Virus record (IMG/VR): IMGVR_UViG_3300020147_000013 | Coordinates: 1 to 48,763 of that record | Strand: one strand, 5' to 3' | Source: a virus | Length of the DNA stretch: 48,763 bases | Part shown: piece by piece, positions 21,795-29,405 of the stretch | Layout of the letters: each line of letters starts with the position of its first letter | Numbering within the stretch: position 1 is the first letter of the stretch | Program-made: the position numbers and the translations under genes | The notes under the pieces: model-generated | Seen by the model: only the letters and a program-made list of their open reading frames with translations | What the model was told of the DNA's origin: nothing | Database searches by the model: none

Positions 21795-22913
21795 ATGCCA
21801 TACGAAGTTAAGAAGCGGTATACTCGCGCCGATGGCTCAGTATGTTGGCGCGTCGTCTTTAACAACTGGACCAAGTCAGTCCGTGAACAAACGTCGGTGA
21901 AAGTCTCCGACTATATTCATATTGGTTTGAGGCCGGAAATGGCTTACGACGAGGCCAAGTCGGTAGTGCGCAGCTATAACGCCGGCAAGGCCGCGGAGTC
22001 GAGAGAGTTACGGATACTTAAGACACGCGACCGCTTGAGGGACGAACAGGCCACACTCTCGGCTTACTTCCCAGCGCCGCTTCTAGCCGCCTTTGAGCTC
22101 GAACTTCCACCCGACGGGAAAACCCGCTCATACTGGCGCGCCGCTCAGAGGGTAATTGCCCACATAAAGATCGAACCGCCCGATTGGCGCCGCCGAGCGG
22201 AGACGATTTATCACTACCTGGAAGAACGCGAAACGTCCTTGAGCTACACAAAAAAGATTATTGGCCTCATGAATCGCTGGGGAGAGTTCTGGGCCTACAA
22301 AACAGGCCGCCCATTTCTTCCTTTGAAGCCGCCCACTGGCAAATGGTTCTTTAGGATAGAGAACGCGTACCGAAGGTCCTCGAAGCCGGAGCGTGAAGCC
22401 GCGCCGATTTCCCCTGGCGACTTGGAAACGGCGCGATCGAAGCTCAAACCCGAACACTACAACTTTTTCTTTATTACGCTTTGGCTTGGGCTTAGACCAC
22501 ATGAGCTACATAACACTCGCAAGGGGGAAGGTAAGAATTGGTTTATTGAGAAGCAAGAAGGACTAGAGGTACTTGCGATTTATCAAACCAAGATTGAAAC
22601 CAAAGTAGTCGAACACCTGCGCTGGAAGCGTATTCCCTTGCTATTCCAAGAACAGCGCGCAGCCGTAGACTGCATACGTCGCGGCGCTTGGGCACAGCCA
22701 CTTAATAAGACGGGTGCTCTACATATCAAGGAAGGAGTGAAGGGTTACTCAGGCCGTAATGGTTTTGAGCCTCTCATGCACTCGCTGGGCCGGAGCTTCA
22801 TGGAGATTTCAATTTGGTTGGGGCATACGAGTCCCAGGACTACGTTTCAGAATTATCGCGAAGAAGGTAGAGTGTTTTTGGATGCGCCACATGATAAGAA
22901 GCGAAAGTCTTGA
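21795..22913 (+). CDS. Tyrosine recombinase/integrase with altered box II
   Basis: The 372-aa protein has an N-terminal DNA-binding part, a helical core-binding domain, and a catalytic domain with LWLGLRPHELH (first Arg near 233). Box II reads YSGRNGF, with Tyr where His is normal before the second Arg. It keeps WLGHTSPRTT (His) and ends with the nucleophile region FQNYRE (Tyr near 354). It should still be able to cut DNA, but the HxxR change is unusual. The ATG follows AAGGGGGTTAAG. It ends at a terminator shared with the convergent operon. It could be the integrase, and no attachment core can be identified here. Confidence 0.8.
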   Translation: MPYEVKKRYTRADGSVCWRVVFNNWTKSVREQTSVKVSDYIHIGLRPEMAYDEAKSVVRSYNAGKAAESRELRILKTRDRLRDEQATLSAYFPAPLLAAFELELPPDGKTRSYWRAAQRVIAHIKIEPPDWRRRAETIYHYLEERETSLSYTKKIIGLMNRWGEFWAYKTGRPFLPLKPPTGKWFFRIENAYRRSSKPEREAAPISPGDLETARSKLKPEHYNFFFITLWLGLRPHELHNTRKGEGKNWFIEKQEGLEVLAIYQTKIETKVVEHLRWKRIPLLFQEQRAAVDCIRRGAWAQPLNKTGALHIKEGVKGYSGRNGFEPLMHSLGRSFMEISIWLGHTSPRTTFQNYREEGRVFLDAPHDKKRKS

Positions 22914-22945
22914 ACTTGTTAGCGTATCCGGCGCGCGACCTTAGC

Positions 22946-22978
22946 AAAGGCACTCAAAGGCGCGAAGTGAGTGCTTTT
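22946..22978. terminator. Rho-independent terminator after the recombinase
   Basis: Stem GCACTCA (22950-22956) / TGAGTGC (22968-22974) with an 11-base loop. It is followed by TTTT and preceded by AAAG on the other side, so it could work in both directions between the convergent genes. Confidence 0.65.
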
Positions 22979-23405
22979 AGTTCAATTCCCTTACTCTGCG
23001 CGGCACTCGCTGATACTTCAACTTCTCATCCAGCTTCTCACCCAACTCACGCCCAGCATAGAACCCATCGCCGCTTACCCCAAACGCCTGCGGCAAACTT
23101 TGAATGGTTTCCCGCTCGATCCGACCTTCAAATTGTTTGTAATAAGCGATGATAGTACCGCGGCGATTAGGGGCTAACGTCATGATTTTAAAGCGATTTA
23201 GCTGCGGATTTACAAAGCAGACATAGTGACCAACCGGAAGCTTATCAATATCCACTCCAGCCTTGCGAGCAATTTCAAGGAGTCCTTCATGTCCATTACG
23301 CAAGTCGACATTCAATATAACCTGCGCGAGCCGCCCAGAGTGCCCACTAACAACCCGACCTACGTCAGGTTTACGAATAATACCCTTACCTTTATCTTTC
23401 CCCAT
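22977..23405 (-). CDS. Hypothetical protein paired with the HTH gene (142 aa)
   Basis: It overlaps the end of the HTH gene by 14 nt. The N-terminus is basic (GKDKGKGIIRKP). The middle has VGHYVCFVNPQLNRFKIM and the end is charged. The pairing and shape recall accessory proteins encoded beside transposase-like HTH proteins, but no known family is clearly matched. An ATG at 23414 is an alternative start. Confidence 0.6.
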   Translation of the reverse strand: MGKDKGKGIIRKPDVGRVVSGHSGRLAQVILNVDLRNGHEGLLEIARKAGVDIDKLPVGHYVCFVNPQLNRFKIMTLAPNRRGTIIAYYKQFEGRIERETIQSLPQAFGVSGDGFYAGRELGEKLDEKLKYQRVPRRVRELN

Positions 23406-23826
23406 CATCCACATCCATGTTCAATGCTAGTTCGATCAGCCTTTGCTGTTTTTCTAACATATCCAGGATGCGACTGCGATGATCTCGTGCAGAGCCAGAA
23501 TGGTTGTTGTTGTTGTGACCGTTCCGCGGAGCTCCGTCGGTACTAGCTTCTAGCTCGTCCAACTTCACTTTGAGTGCAGGCATGATACGTTCTGCGATTT
23601 CTTGCGGGGAACGCTTGTTAGGATTGAGTCTGCGCGCTTCGGGCTTAGCGTAATGTTTACCGGCGCGGTGCGCCTTCCACCAATTGTAGATCGAGAGATT
23701 GACGCCCGCCGCTCTGCAAGCATCTTTGAGGTTCATTGGCTTCTTGCCTTTTCCCCCGGCGCGGAGTGCATCGACACGCTTGACCATTTCGTCTTTTTGT
23801 TCTGGTGAGTATTTATTAACTGGCAT
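23392..23826 (-). CDS. Transposase-type helix-turn-helix DNA-binding protein (144 aa)
   Basis: ATG 23826 has GGAGG just upstream. Residues 4-55 (KYSPEQKDEMVKRVDAL...LKDACRAAGVNLSIYNWWK) are the HTH of IS3/Tn3-type transposase orfA-like regulators. A polar region with NNNN and a C-terminal coiled coil (ILDMLEKQQRLIELAL) follow. There is no catalytic domain, so it is more likely a phage regulator. It may be the factor that binds the TGTTAGTTG elements, but this is only a guess. Confidence 0.65.
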   Translation of the reverse strand: MPVNKYSPEQKDEMVKRVDALRAGGKGKKPMNLKDACRAAGVNLSIYNWWKAHRAGKHYAKPEARRLNPNKRSPQEIAERIMPALKVKLDELEASTDGAPRNGHNNNNHSGSARDHRSRILDMLEKQQRLIELALNMDVDDGER

Positions 23827-23912
23827 TAATCCTCCAAATATGGCACTGCGCATTCTAGGGGATCATGTTAGCACTGTCTAGTATGCAAATTATGTCGCCA
23901 GCTTATACACTC

Positions 23913-24170
23913 TTATTTCGTAGCTAAATAGTACTTGCTAGTTCCCATAAAATTTCCACTCTGATAGTCAAAGTAGGCCTCGTTATGGTCGAGCCGCTCA
24001 CTGAAGGCAAGGAACATGAAGGCGATCTCGTGCGGCGCGATCTCAAGTGACCGCAGAGTCGCTACCAGCCCCCTTTTTGTAAGAAGCTCCCGCTCAACCC
24101 CTTGAAAATAAAAGTGCTTACCGGCTTTGCGGATTATAATAGGAGAAGTGGTATCAAGAATATGAGGCAT
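23913..24170 (-). CDS. Hypothetical protein, first gene of the 24-kb leftward operon (85 aa)
   Basis: I do not recognise this protein. It has an N-terminal beta-like part (PIIIRKAGKHFYFQG), a helical middle and a basic aromatic end. It is transcribed from the promoter at 24388-24416 ahead of the HTH gene, so it may belong to the same regulatory unit. Confidence 0.55.
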   Translation of the reverse strand: MPHILDTTSPIIIRKAGKHFYFQGVERELLTKRGLVATLRSLEIAPHEIAFMFLAFSERLDHNEAYFDYQSGNFMGTSKYYLATK

Positions 24171-24387
24171 TCGAAAGAATTCCCCCGGTCTTAGGATTTT
24201 GTAAAGTTCGTATCGAGCGTTTAACGGGCACTTTGTGAATCGGCGCGGGGAGTGCGTAGCCCATCTAGGCTTTTGGTGTGTGCCAACTAGTTAGTGACTT
24301 TTATCAATGCTAAGTTGTTCTACACAACTAACATCTCGATATCGTTGACTAATCAGGCGAAATGCCCTAAGTGTCAACCGACTATGC

Positions 24388-24416
24388 AATATAACACGCG
24401 GTGTATATTAGTTCAA
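24388..24416 (-). promoter_or_regulatory. Leftward promoter with overlapping palindrome
   Basis: The -35 is TTGAAC (24416-24411), with a 17-base spacer and -10 TATATT (24393-24388). The spacer and -10 coincide with an imperfect palindrome (24388-24409), a likely operator. It points at the 23913-24170 gene and the HTH gene. Confidence 0.6.
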
Positions 24417-24638
24417 CAGAATTGTTAGATGGTTGATAGTTAAGACTAACCAAGGCAAGGCGACGTTTGTTAGTTAGGCGAGGGGTACGGGTACCATCAG
24501 ACTGCGCGACGCCGTATAAACGAAATTAGACGGGTAGCGGCGGTATCAGGCTGGAACGCTCCGCGTGGATAGATTGATATTGGTTATGTGCAGGTAATTA
24601 AAAGATAGGCCAGTTGGCTTTAACAACGGAATAGTAAT

Positions 24639-24691
24639 TAAAAAGGCCGGATACCTAGGGAATGAGAGGGAACCCTAGATACCCGGGCCTT
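24639..24691 (-). terminator. Terminator of the amidoligase operon
   Basis: On the minus strand a long hairpin forms between AAGGCCCGGGTATCTAGGG and CCCTAGGTATCCGGCCTT. It is nearly perfect, with one bulge and one or two mismatches, and is followed by a run of T. It lies just past the last gene of the 30271-24736 operon. Confidence 0.75.
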
Positions 24692-24735
24692 CGTGGGCTG
24701 GGGGTGTTAGCGTGGGAGCTAACTCGCTTTGGGAA

Positions 24736-25047
24736 CTATCGGCGCTCGCCTAAAATAAAATCTAGTAACATATTACCAATCTGTTCTCCGTCTCCGTGCC
24801 CGTACTCCGCGATCCACACCTCAGTATAATTATCCATTAGGTATGAACCGCCCTTGTAACCTTCATAGAATTTATTTACGGCAGACCGCGCAGCGTCTAG
24901 CATATCCCCTACGGTTGTATTTTCCTTTGGTTCGAATGCAAGTTGATCATAGTAACCGCGATATGAATGCGGATTATGAAACCCATGCTTAATTTTTCTA
25001 TCACGCGGGTAATTTTCTAGACGCGCGATTAGCTGCTGTAGGTTCAT
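24736..25047 (-). CDS. Conserved phage hypothetical (103 aa)
   Basis: It contains the HSYRGYYDQLAFEP stretch followed by NTTVGDMLDAARSAVNKFYEGYKGG, a pattern seen in many phage proteins of unknown function. It is soluble and acidic at the end. It is the last gene of the amidoligase operon, three bases after the first C-terminal-module paralogue. Confidence 0.7.
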   Translation of the reverse strand: MNLQQLIARLENYPRDRKIKHGFHNPHSYRGYYDQLAFEPKENTTVGDMLDAARSAVNKFYEGYKGGSYLMDNYTEVWIAEYGHGDGEQIGNMLLDFILGERR

Positions 25048-25049
25048 AC

Positions 25050-25349
25050 TTAACCCGCCTTTCGCTTATCAAGATACTCAATCACATTAGTCAAACCCAA
25101 CTCCATCGCCACATTCCTAATTTCGTCAACCAAGGGGATCGTGGAACCGAATTCGTCGACTAATCGAAGGTTAGGGTTAAATGCGGTTAGACAATCTGTT
25201 CTAGACCACTGACCTTCGTTGCCACGCAGGCTACGACAACGCACCGTAGAATTACTGACTTTAATAAACTCATAGAACCAAACGCGGTCTACTACGAACG
25301 CCGCAACCGTTCCGACCGGCTTATCTATAAAATATTGTTCGACGTTCAT
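25050..25349 (-). CDS. C-terminal-module paralogue 1 (99 aa, ends EYLDKRKAG)
   Basis: Shares with its two upstream neighbours an N-terminal 'PVG(T/S)' turn followed by a 'W/Y-E-(F/I/V)-(I/V)-K' strand, a variable middle, and a conserved C-terminal module of about 26 residues (EIRNVAMELGLTNVIEYLDKR) ending in Gly. The DNA of the modules differs at many third positions, so the protein end is kept by selection. No family is recognised. It may be a substrate or partner of the amidoligase encoded upstream; that is inference. Confidence 0.7.
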   Translation of the reverse strand: MNVEQYFIDKPVGTVAAFVVDRVWFYEFIKVSNSTVRCRSLRGNEGQWSRTDCLTAFNPNLRLVDEFGSTIPLVDEIRNVAMELGLTNVIEYLDKRKAG

Positions 25350-25354
25350 ATTGG

Positions 25355-25651
25355 TTAACCAACTCTCCGCTTATCTAAATACTCAAGTACGCGCGTTAGA
25401 CCATGCTCCGTTGCGACGTCGCGAATTTCTTCGACCAAACTGCGCGGCGGTCCCGGGATTAGGTAATCAACCAGGGTCCAATACTTATCCAGATTATCAA
25501 CAAAATGCTTACTATAACATTCCAGATAATACTGTTGACCGCCTATGCGACGCTCAATGTGTTGAGTATCGCTAATCTTGATTACTTCCCACATACTATG
25601 TCCGCCGCTCATGATAGCTAGAGAACCGACTGGAAGATCTTTGTATTCCAT
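25355..25651 (-). CDS. C-terminal-module paralogue 2 (98 aa, ends EYLDKRRVG)
   Basis: It opens KDLPVGSLAIMSGGH with a WEVIKIS strand, and ends EEIRDVATEHGLTRVLEYL then DKRRVG. Same organisation as the genes on either side, separated by only a few bases. The middle is rich in Tyr and His. No enzyme motif is visible. Confidence 0.7.
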   Translation of the reverse strand: MEYKDLPVGSLAIMSGGHSMWEVIKISDTQHIERRIGGQQYYLECYSKHFVDNLDKYWTLVDYLIPGPPRSLVEEIRDVATEHGLTRVLEYLDKRRVG

Positions 25652-25654
25652 AAT

Positions 25655-25996
25655 TCACCCAACTCTCCGTTTATCTAAATATTCAATCACATTCTGCAAT
25701 CCAAACTCCTTAGCAACGGCGCGAATTTCGTCCTCAAGGGGAACGGGAACGTAGTTATAGGGAATGTAATCAATCAAGCAATACTCATAATCTTCCCACA
25801 CATAGAATTCTATAGGTCCGCGAAAATCATCTGAATACACGCTATTTCGAAACCGCCACACACAAGTCTTACGAGAATATTTTACAATTTCGTATTCAGA
25901 ACGCACGCCGTACGCAACACTATAGGCATAGATAACCGAACCAACCGGCAACGCATTCAATGCCTCACGTACTGAAGTGAATTCACTGTTATCCAT
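25655..25996 (-). CDS. C-terminal-module paralogue 3 (113 aa, ends EYLDKRRVG)
   Basis: The longest of the three: a short N-terminal extension, then ALPVGSVIYAYSVAYG, a YEIVKYSRKT strand, a tyrosine-rich middle, and the module DEIRAVAKEFGLQNVIEYL then DKRRVG. It overlaps the zinc-knuckle gene upstream by 8 nt. The last six residues are identical to paralogue 2. Confidence 0.7.
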   Translation of the reverse strand: MDNSEFTSVREALNALPVGSVIYAYSVAYGVRSEYEIVKYSRKTCVWRFRNSVYSDDFRGPIEFYVWEDYEYCLIDYIPYNYVPVPLEDEIRAVAKEFGLQNVIEYLDKRRVG

Positions 25997-26345
25997 AATT
26001 CACCCTCTGTTCATACGGCACAATCGCGCCACACTTGCATCCATGCTGAAACACCGCGAGCGTGTCACATTTACATGGATCATTCGCCACGCTGGTTGAC
26101 GCTGACGCGGAGCCCGAATTGGTTACCGTAGGCGTTTCGAACCAATCGCTAACGGTAAATTCGCGATCTAGATCCCATCGCACACCACGATTGAAAACGT
26201 TGTGGCCGTATTCAATACTCCCTGATACGATCGTTGCCTTAGTACTCTGTTTTCCGTACTTCGATACCCGCATTAGCCACATACTCCCATCGGCGGATAG
26301 GTATGGAATGCCGTACTTCATATTCCTGAGTTTAATATTCTTCAT
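25989..26345 (-). CDS. CxC/GCxCG zinc-knuckle protein (118 aa)
   Basis: It opens with YGIPYLSADGSMWLMRV and has a FTVSDWFETP segment, a Ser/Ala linker, and then CKCDTLAVFQHGCKCGAIV. The same cysteine motif occurs in the GroES-like protein and the 16452-16736 protein; the latter also shares the overall order. It ends in Tyr-Gly. Its start overlaps the amidotransferase stop (ATGA), so the two are co-translated. Confidence 0.7.
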   Translation of the reverse strand: MKNIKLRNMKYGIPYLSADGSMWLMRVSKYGKQSTKATIVSGSIEYGHNVFNRGVRWDLDREFTVSDWFETPTVTNSGSASASTSVANDPCKCDTLAVFQHGCKCGAIVPYEQRVNYG

Positions 26346-27436
26346 ACATCGTCTCCCGTTCCATACCGAGCCAAACGATTATCAATCAGCGCACGGTCAG
26401 CATCGTCGAACTCATCATCATCTTCAGTCAGCGCATCGATCTCAACCATTTCGGCAACTGTCAATCCGGTATCAGGATCGACGTACTCGCCTTCAATCAA
26501 CTTAGCATCGTCGCCACGGTATCCTTCATACGTCGAAGGAATACGATCAACTCCCATAACGCGATCCAAGTATTCGTTTTCTTCACGTTCCCATTGATTT
26601 TGGTTAGCGTTCCAGCGCGTGCCGTAATTCACCTTGGGATTGAAGTTTTCCATTGTAATACCAATCGCAGTCTTGGCGTCGACACGCGCGAGTTTTCCAT
26701 CAGCAACTTCGAAGATCTTGCCTGCTTTGAAGCCGGACGCCTTGCAAGCACGTTCAATGATATCCTCAGTTGTCGCGAATACGATTGCATCCAATGCAGC
26801 AACGTATGAGAGAACCAAGTTAGCGCCGCTATTCCTGAAAATATCCATAACCCAGCGACCGTGACCGTCTTTGGTTAACACCGCGCACGCGAACCAGCCT
26901 TCGAGGTTAGGTATCATTTCGCCTATATTCTTAGGCGTCTTATCAACATCGTAATCCAAGTATTCATTGAGGATTGTTTCACTATCACAATCGGAATACT
27001 TCTTAACCAACTGCGCGTGGTTGCTAATCATTCCATTGTGGATTAGCGCGGTATCGCCACTGACAAACGGATGCGTATTGGTTACATTGATCGCGCCCGT
27101 TGTTGCCATGCGGGTATGAAGGATTACCGCGCTGGTATCGGCGAAACTCTTATCAATGGTTCCGAATGAGTTGTATCCCGCCGCACCAGGAACTATTTCC
27201 AGAATTGACTTGAGTTTTCTCACTTCATTGGTTTCAAGCGTTAGGTCAATGCGGTGTTTGAACGCGTCCGCATTCTTAACCCATCGCTCGCCACACAATC
27301 CGGTTGAGTTGATTGCAGCGTAACCTAGACCGTGGTTATCGCGCACACTCATTACTTCGGCGGCGTTCTTAATGAACGTCTTAAGAGCTTTTCTGTTGGT
27401 TTTCTTAACACCAGCAACAGCAAGTACTTTACACAT
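26342..27436 (-). CDS. Class II glutamine amidotransferase (Ntn type)
   Basis: Catalytic Cys2 follows the initiator Met (MCKVLAVAGV), as required for an N-terminal nucleophile. Other marks are HTRMATTG, NTHPF, ALIHNGMISNH and DCDSETILNEYLD, the glutamine-binding and oxyanion residues of GATase II. The domain covers about residues 2-240. A C-terminal extension rich in Asp/Glu (ALTEDDDEFDDADRAL) replaces the synthase or isomerase domain of GlmS/PurF. So it releases ammonia from glutamine for another protein, most likely the amidoligase just upstream. GAGAGG lies eight bases before the ATG. Confidence 0.9.
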   Translation of the reverse strand: MCKVLAVAGVKKTNRKALKTFIKNAAEVMSVRDNHGLGYAAINSTGLCGERWVKNADAFKHRIDLTLETNEVRKLKSILEIVPGAAGYNSFGTIDKSFADTSAVILHTRMATTGAINVTNTHPFVSGDTALIHNGMISNHAQLVKKYSDCDSETILNEYLDYDVDKTPKNIGEMIPNLEGWFACAVLTKDGHGRWVMDIFRNSGANLVLSYVAALDAIVFATTEDIIERACKASGFKAGKIFEVADGKLARVDAKTAIGITMENFNPKVNYGTRWNANQNQWEREENEYLDRVMGVDRIPSTYEGYRGDDAKLIEGEYVDPDTGLTVAEMVEIDALTEDDDEFDDADRALIDNRLARYGTGDDV

Positions 27437-27469
27437 TTTATTTACCTCTCATTTATTAGTTTGGAACTA

Positions 27470-28915
27470 TTAAGCGACTTCGCTCATTTCGTGCGTATCC
27501 TCGACCGGCCGGTTTTCTGGATTGATCCAGTCAACCGACGTAGGCGAAAACTTAGCTAATCGACTTTGAACGTACTGATATAGTTCGGGAGACAATCGCG
27601 GCGCATACTTGGCTAGAATTTCGCGCGCCGTATATGTAATTGGATGATTTAGGGCTTCATATACGGGGCGTCGCGTGTGCGCGACAACGTGTAACAAACT
27701 AATCCAATTTAGAATTTTGTTAGCGTTGATAGTTCCAGAATGCACGCGTACTTCAATTGTCTTAAGGTCCCGATAGGACGCGCCGTTGATTACACGGTAT
27801 CGATGGTCAGCGCGACCTAATAGATAACCATCGCGATCGTCGTTATTAAACGTATTACGCATGCAATAATGGTTACCTTCCTGACGAGACTTTGGTTGCA
27901 TCGCGATTAGCAGATCCTGCGCGTAACAAAGCCTTTCATACATACTCTGCGGCGTCGTTCCCGCTATTCCCATAGCCTCAGGACGCGCATCCAGGTGGAC
28001 GTGAAACCCACATGATTTATTTACGTCGCATCCCGTTTCAGTGAGTTTCGCGCACAATTCTCGGATAACAGGTTCCAACTCTTTAACAGGAATGATTGCA
28101 GTTACCTCGTGTCCATACCAGCCACGTGTGGCGTTTGGATCGTAACCACAATCGCATTCGTGGCTATATTCGCAGTCTTCATCGCTGCAGTCTTGACCAT
28201 CGGCACATAGTTCCGAGCATTCGCATTCTTCGGGCCCGTTATCCTCGCCGCGCGGTAACGAAATACTCCCGTCCGACTTAACATGGATATAGTCAGCACA
28301 ATCTAGCTTGGCTAACTCACGGTTGAATTTGGTTCGGGTTAGTTGGTTGAACAATTCCAACTCAATCCCAACATACTGTTCATTAGGTCGACCGCTAGGA
28401 GTTTTCTCATTCTCGATAATTCGCGCCTTTCGCTGTTTCAAACTATCAATTGCATCGGCAAGCTTGATAGGCCCGTCTAGAGTTACAGAATATTCTTCAC
28501 CTAACTTAGACTTAGTCGTAATCTGCAGCGTCTCATTATACGAACCAATATTACGTTTCAACTCGCTCTTTACATCGCGCATTCGACTATCTAATTGCAG
28601 GCGTTGACGCACGCTATGATTAGCGCCGATTAGTTTCGCAACGTCTTTTAACAACTTTCGATCATCCAAAGCCTTTTTAACCTTGGCTTTGTCGCCACGC
28701 CGCGATTGTGTTTCACGCGTAATGGTTAGGTTCCCAACTTTAGTTTGTTTCGTGCTCACGTCCTCATTCTCCTTTTTATTTTTCCAATTCCCATAATAGG
28801 CAGACTCAATCCAGGTTTGGGCGGACTCGAAGTCTACTATCCACTCGCCGCCCGAGCTTTGTGCTAAATAGTTATAAATAATTCTAGTGTTCGAATTGTC
28901 GTTGTTGTTCGGCAT
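27470..28915 (-). CDS. Amidoligase (COOH-NH2 ligase, PF12224-like) with Cys-rich insert
   Basis: The 481-aa protein has a charged helical N-terminus and the glutamine-synthetase-like amidoligase core: EQYVGIELELF near 183, HVKSDGSI near 215, HEVTAIIP, SCGFHVHLDAR near 305, and KTIEVRVHSGT then NWISLLH. An insert between the DGS strand and HEVT strand has seven Cys (CECSELC, QDCSDEDCE, HECDC), probably a metal site. Family members make amide bonds at carboxylates of peptides or small molecules using ATP. Paired with a GATase II, ammonia may be its nitrogen source. GAGGA precedes the ATG. Confidence 0.88.
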   Translation of the reverse strand: MPNNNDNSNTRIIYNYLAQSSGGEWIVDFESAQTWIESAYYGNWKNKKENEDVSTKQTKVGNLTITRETQSRRGDKAKVKKALDDRKLLKDVAKLIGANHSVRQRLQLDSRMRDVKSELKRNIGSYNETLQITTKSKLGEEYSVTLDGPIKLADAIDSLKQRKARIIENEKTPSGRPNEQYVGIELELFNQLTRTKFNRELAKLDCADYIHVKSDGSISLPRGEDNGPEECECSELCADGQDCSDEDCEYSHECDCGYDPNATRGWYGHEVTAIIPVKELEPVIRELCAKLTETGCDVNKSCGFHVHLDARPEAMGIAGTTPQSMYERLCYAQDLLIAMQPKSRQEGNHYCMRNTFNNDDRDGYLLGRADHRYRVINGASYRDLKTIEVRVHSGTINANKILNWISLLHVVAHTRRPVYEALNHPITYTAREILAKYAPRLSPELYQYVQSRLAKFSPTSVDWINPENRPVEDTHEMSEVA

Positions 28916-29063
28916 TCATATCCTCGCAATCAAACAATTCTAGTTCCCACCGTGTTTCCAATTCATCCAATCGCTCCGCGTATGCTTCATTAGTTTCAAG
29001 CGATACTTGGTCCGCATACACTGACCAGATTGCATAGAATGTTTTCAACTTCAGACTATTCAC
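28884..29063 (-). CDS. Small acidic helical protein (59 aa)
   Basis: The GTG start overlaps the previous stop (GTGAATAG), and the end overlaps the amidoligase start by 32 nt. The protein is helical with many Glu, Trp and Leu (YAERLDELETRWELELF). It may be a small subunit of the system; no family is recognised. Confidence 0.5.
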   Translation of the reverse strand: MNSLKLKTFYAIWSVYADQVSLETNEAYAERLDELETRWELELFDCEDMNAEQQRQFEH

Positions 29064-29256
29064 GTCCCACGTCCTTTCGAGTCACGTAACAAACCAACTG
29101 ATTAGCGCCGTTCATAGTCTGCGCGGTTACGATGTAATCCACATCGACTAAATTCTTAAACTCAATCCGATCCGCATCGGTTACCTGATACTTATGCCAA
29201 GGCTCTAGTTCCCCTGTTTCAGGTATTCGGCGTGGAGTGTAATCACGTGCTCCCAT
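29056..29256 (-). CDS. Hypothetical protein (66 aa)
   Basis: AGGTGAAAC precedes the ATG. The N-terminus is YTPRRIPETGELEPWHKYQV, the middle is charged, and the C-terminus is beta-like (QLVCYVTRKDVGRE). I do not recognise it. Confidence 0.55.
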   Translation of the reverse strand: MGARDYTPRRIPETGELEPWHKYQVTDADRIEFKNLVDVDYIVTAQTMNGANQLVCYVTRKDVGRE

Positions 29257-29263
29257 GTTTCAC

Positions 29264-29404
29264 CTATCTAATGTACGGATACTCTGGATATGGACGCTCG
29301 CCACACACTCGATACCCGCATGGTTTGTGTGCGCATCCCGATGCACTTGCCACTAGGGCTAAGAGTGTTAGGTAAACTAAAAGCAGTTTGATAATTGGTT
29401 GCAT
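29264..29404 (-). CDS. Small lipoprotein (46 aa)
   Basis: ATG 29404 overlaps the previous stop. The signal (IIKLLLVYLTLLALVASASGC) ends in a lipobox-like ASGC. The mature part is about 25 residues with two more Cys and a Pro/Tyr-rich end (ERPYPEYPYIR). Short Pro-rich lipoproteins are typical o-spanins, and exclusion lipoproteins look similar. Confidence 0.65.
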   Translation of the reverse strand: MQPIIKLLLVYLTLLALVASASGCAHKPCGYRVCGERPYPEYPYIR

Positions 29405-29405
29405 A

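Larger units (their letters stand above)
24171..24735. other. Non-coding regulatory region
   Basis: This 565-base stretch has no convincing gene. It contains CAACTAACA-type elements (24331, 24470 region), the AATATAACAC/GTGTATATT palindrome with its leftward promoter, and a strong terminator for the operon to the right. It separates two leftward operons. Confidence 0.6.

Noticed and set aside
25050-25996. The three tandem paralogues as a CRISPR-like or DNA repeat array
   Set aside because: The units are about 300 bp, protein-coding, and diverged at silent positions. There are no regular short direct repeats with spacers.
26062-26505. Plus-strand frame of 147 codons opposite the amidotransferase and zinc-knuckle genes
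   Set aside because: His/Arg/Ser-rich shadow with no ribosome site. It runs against the operon.
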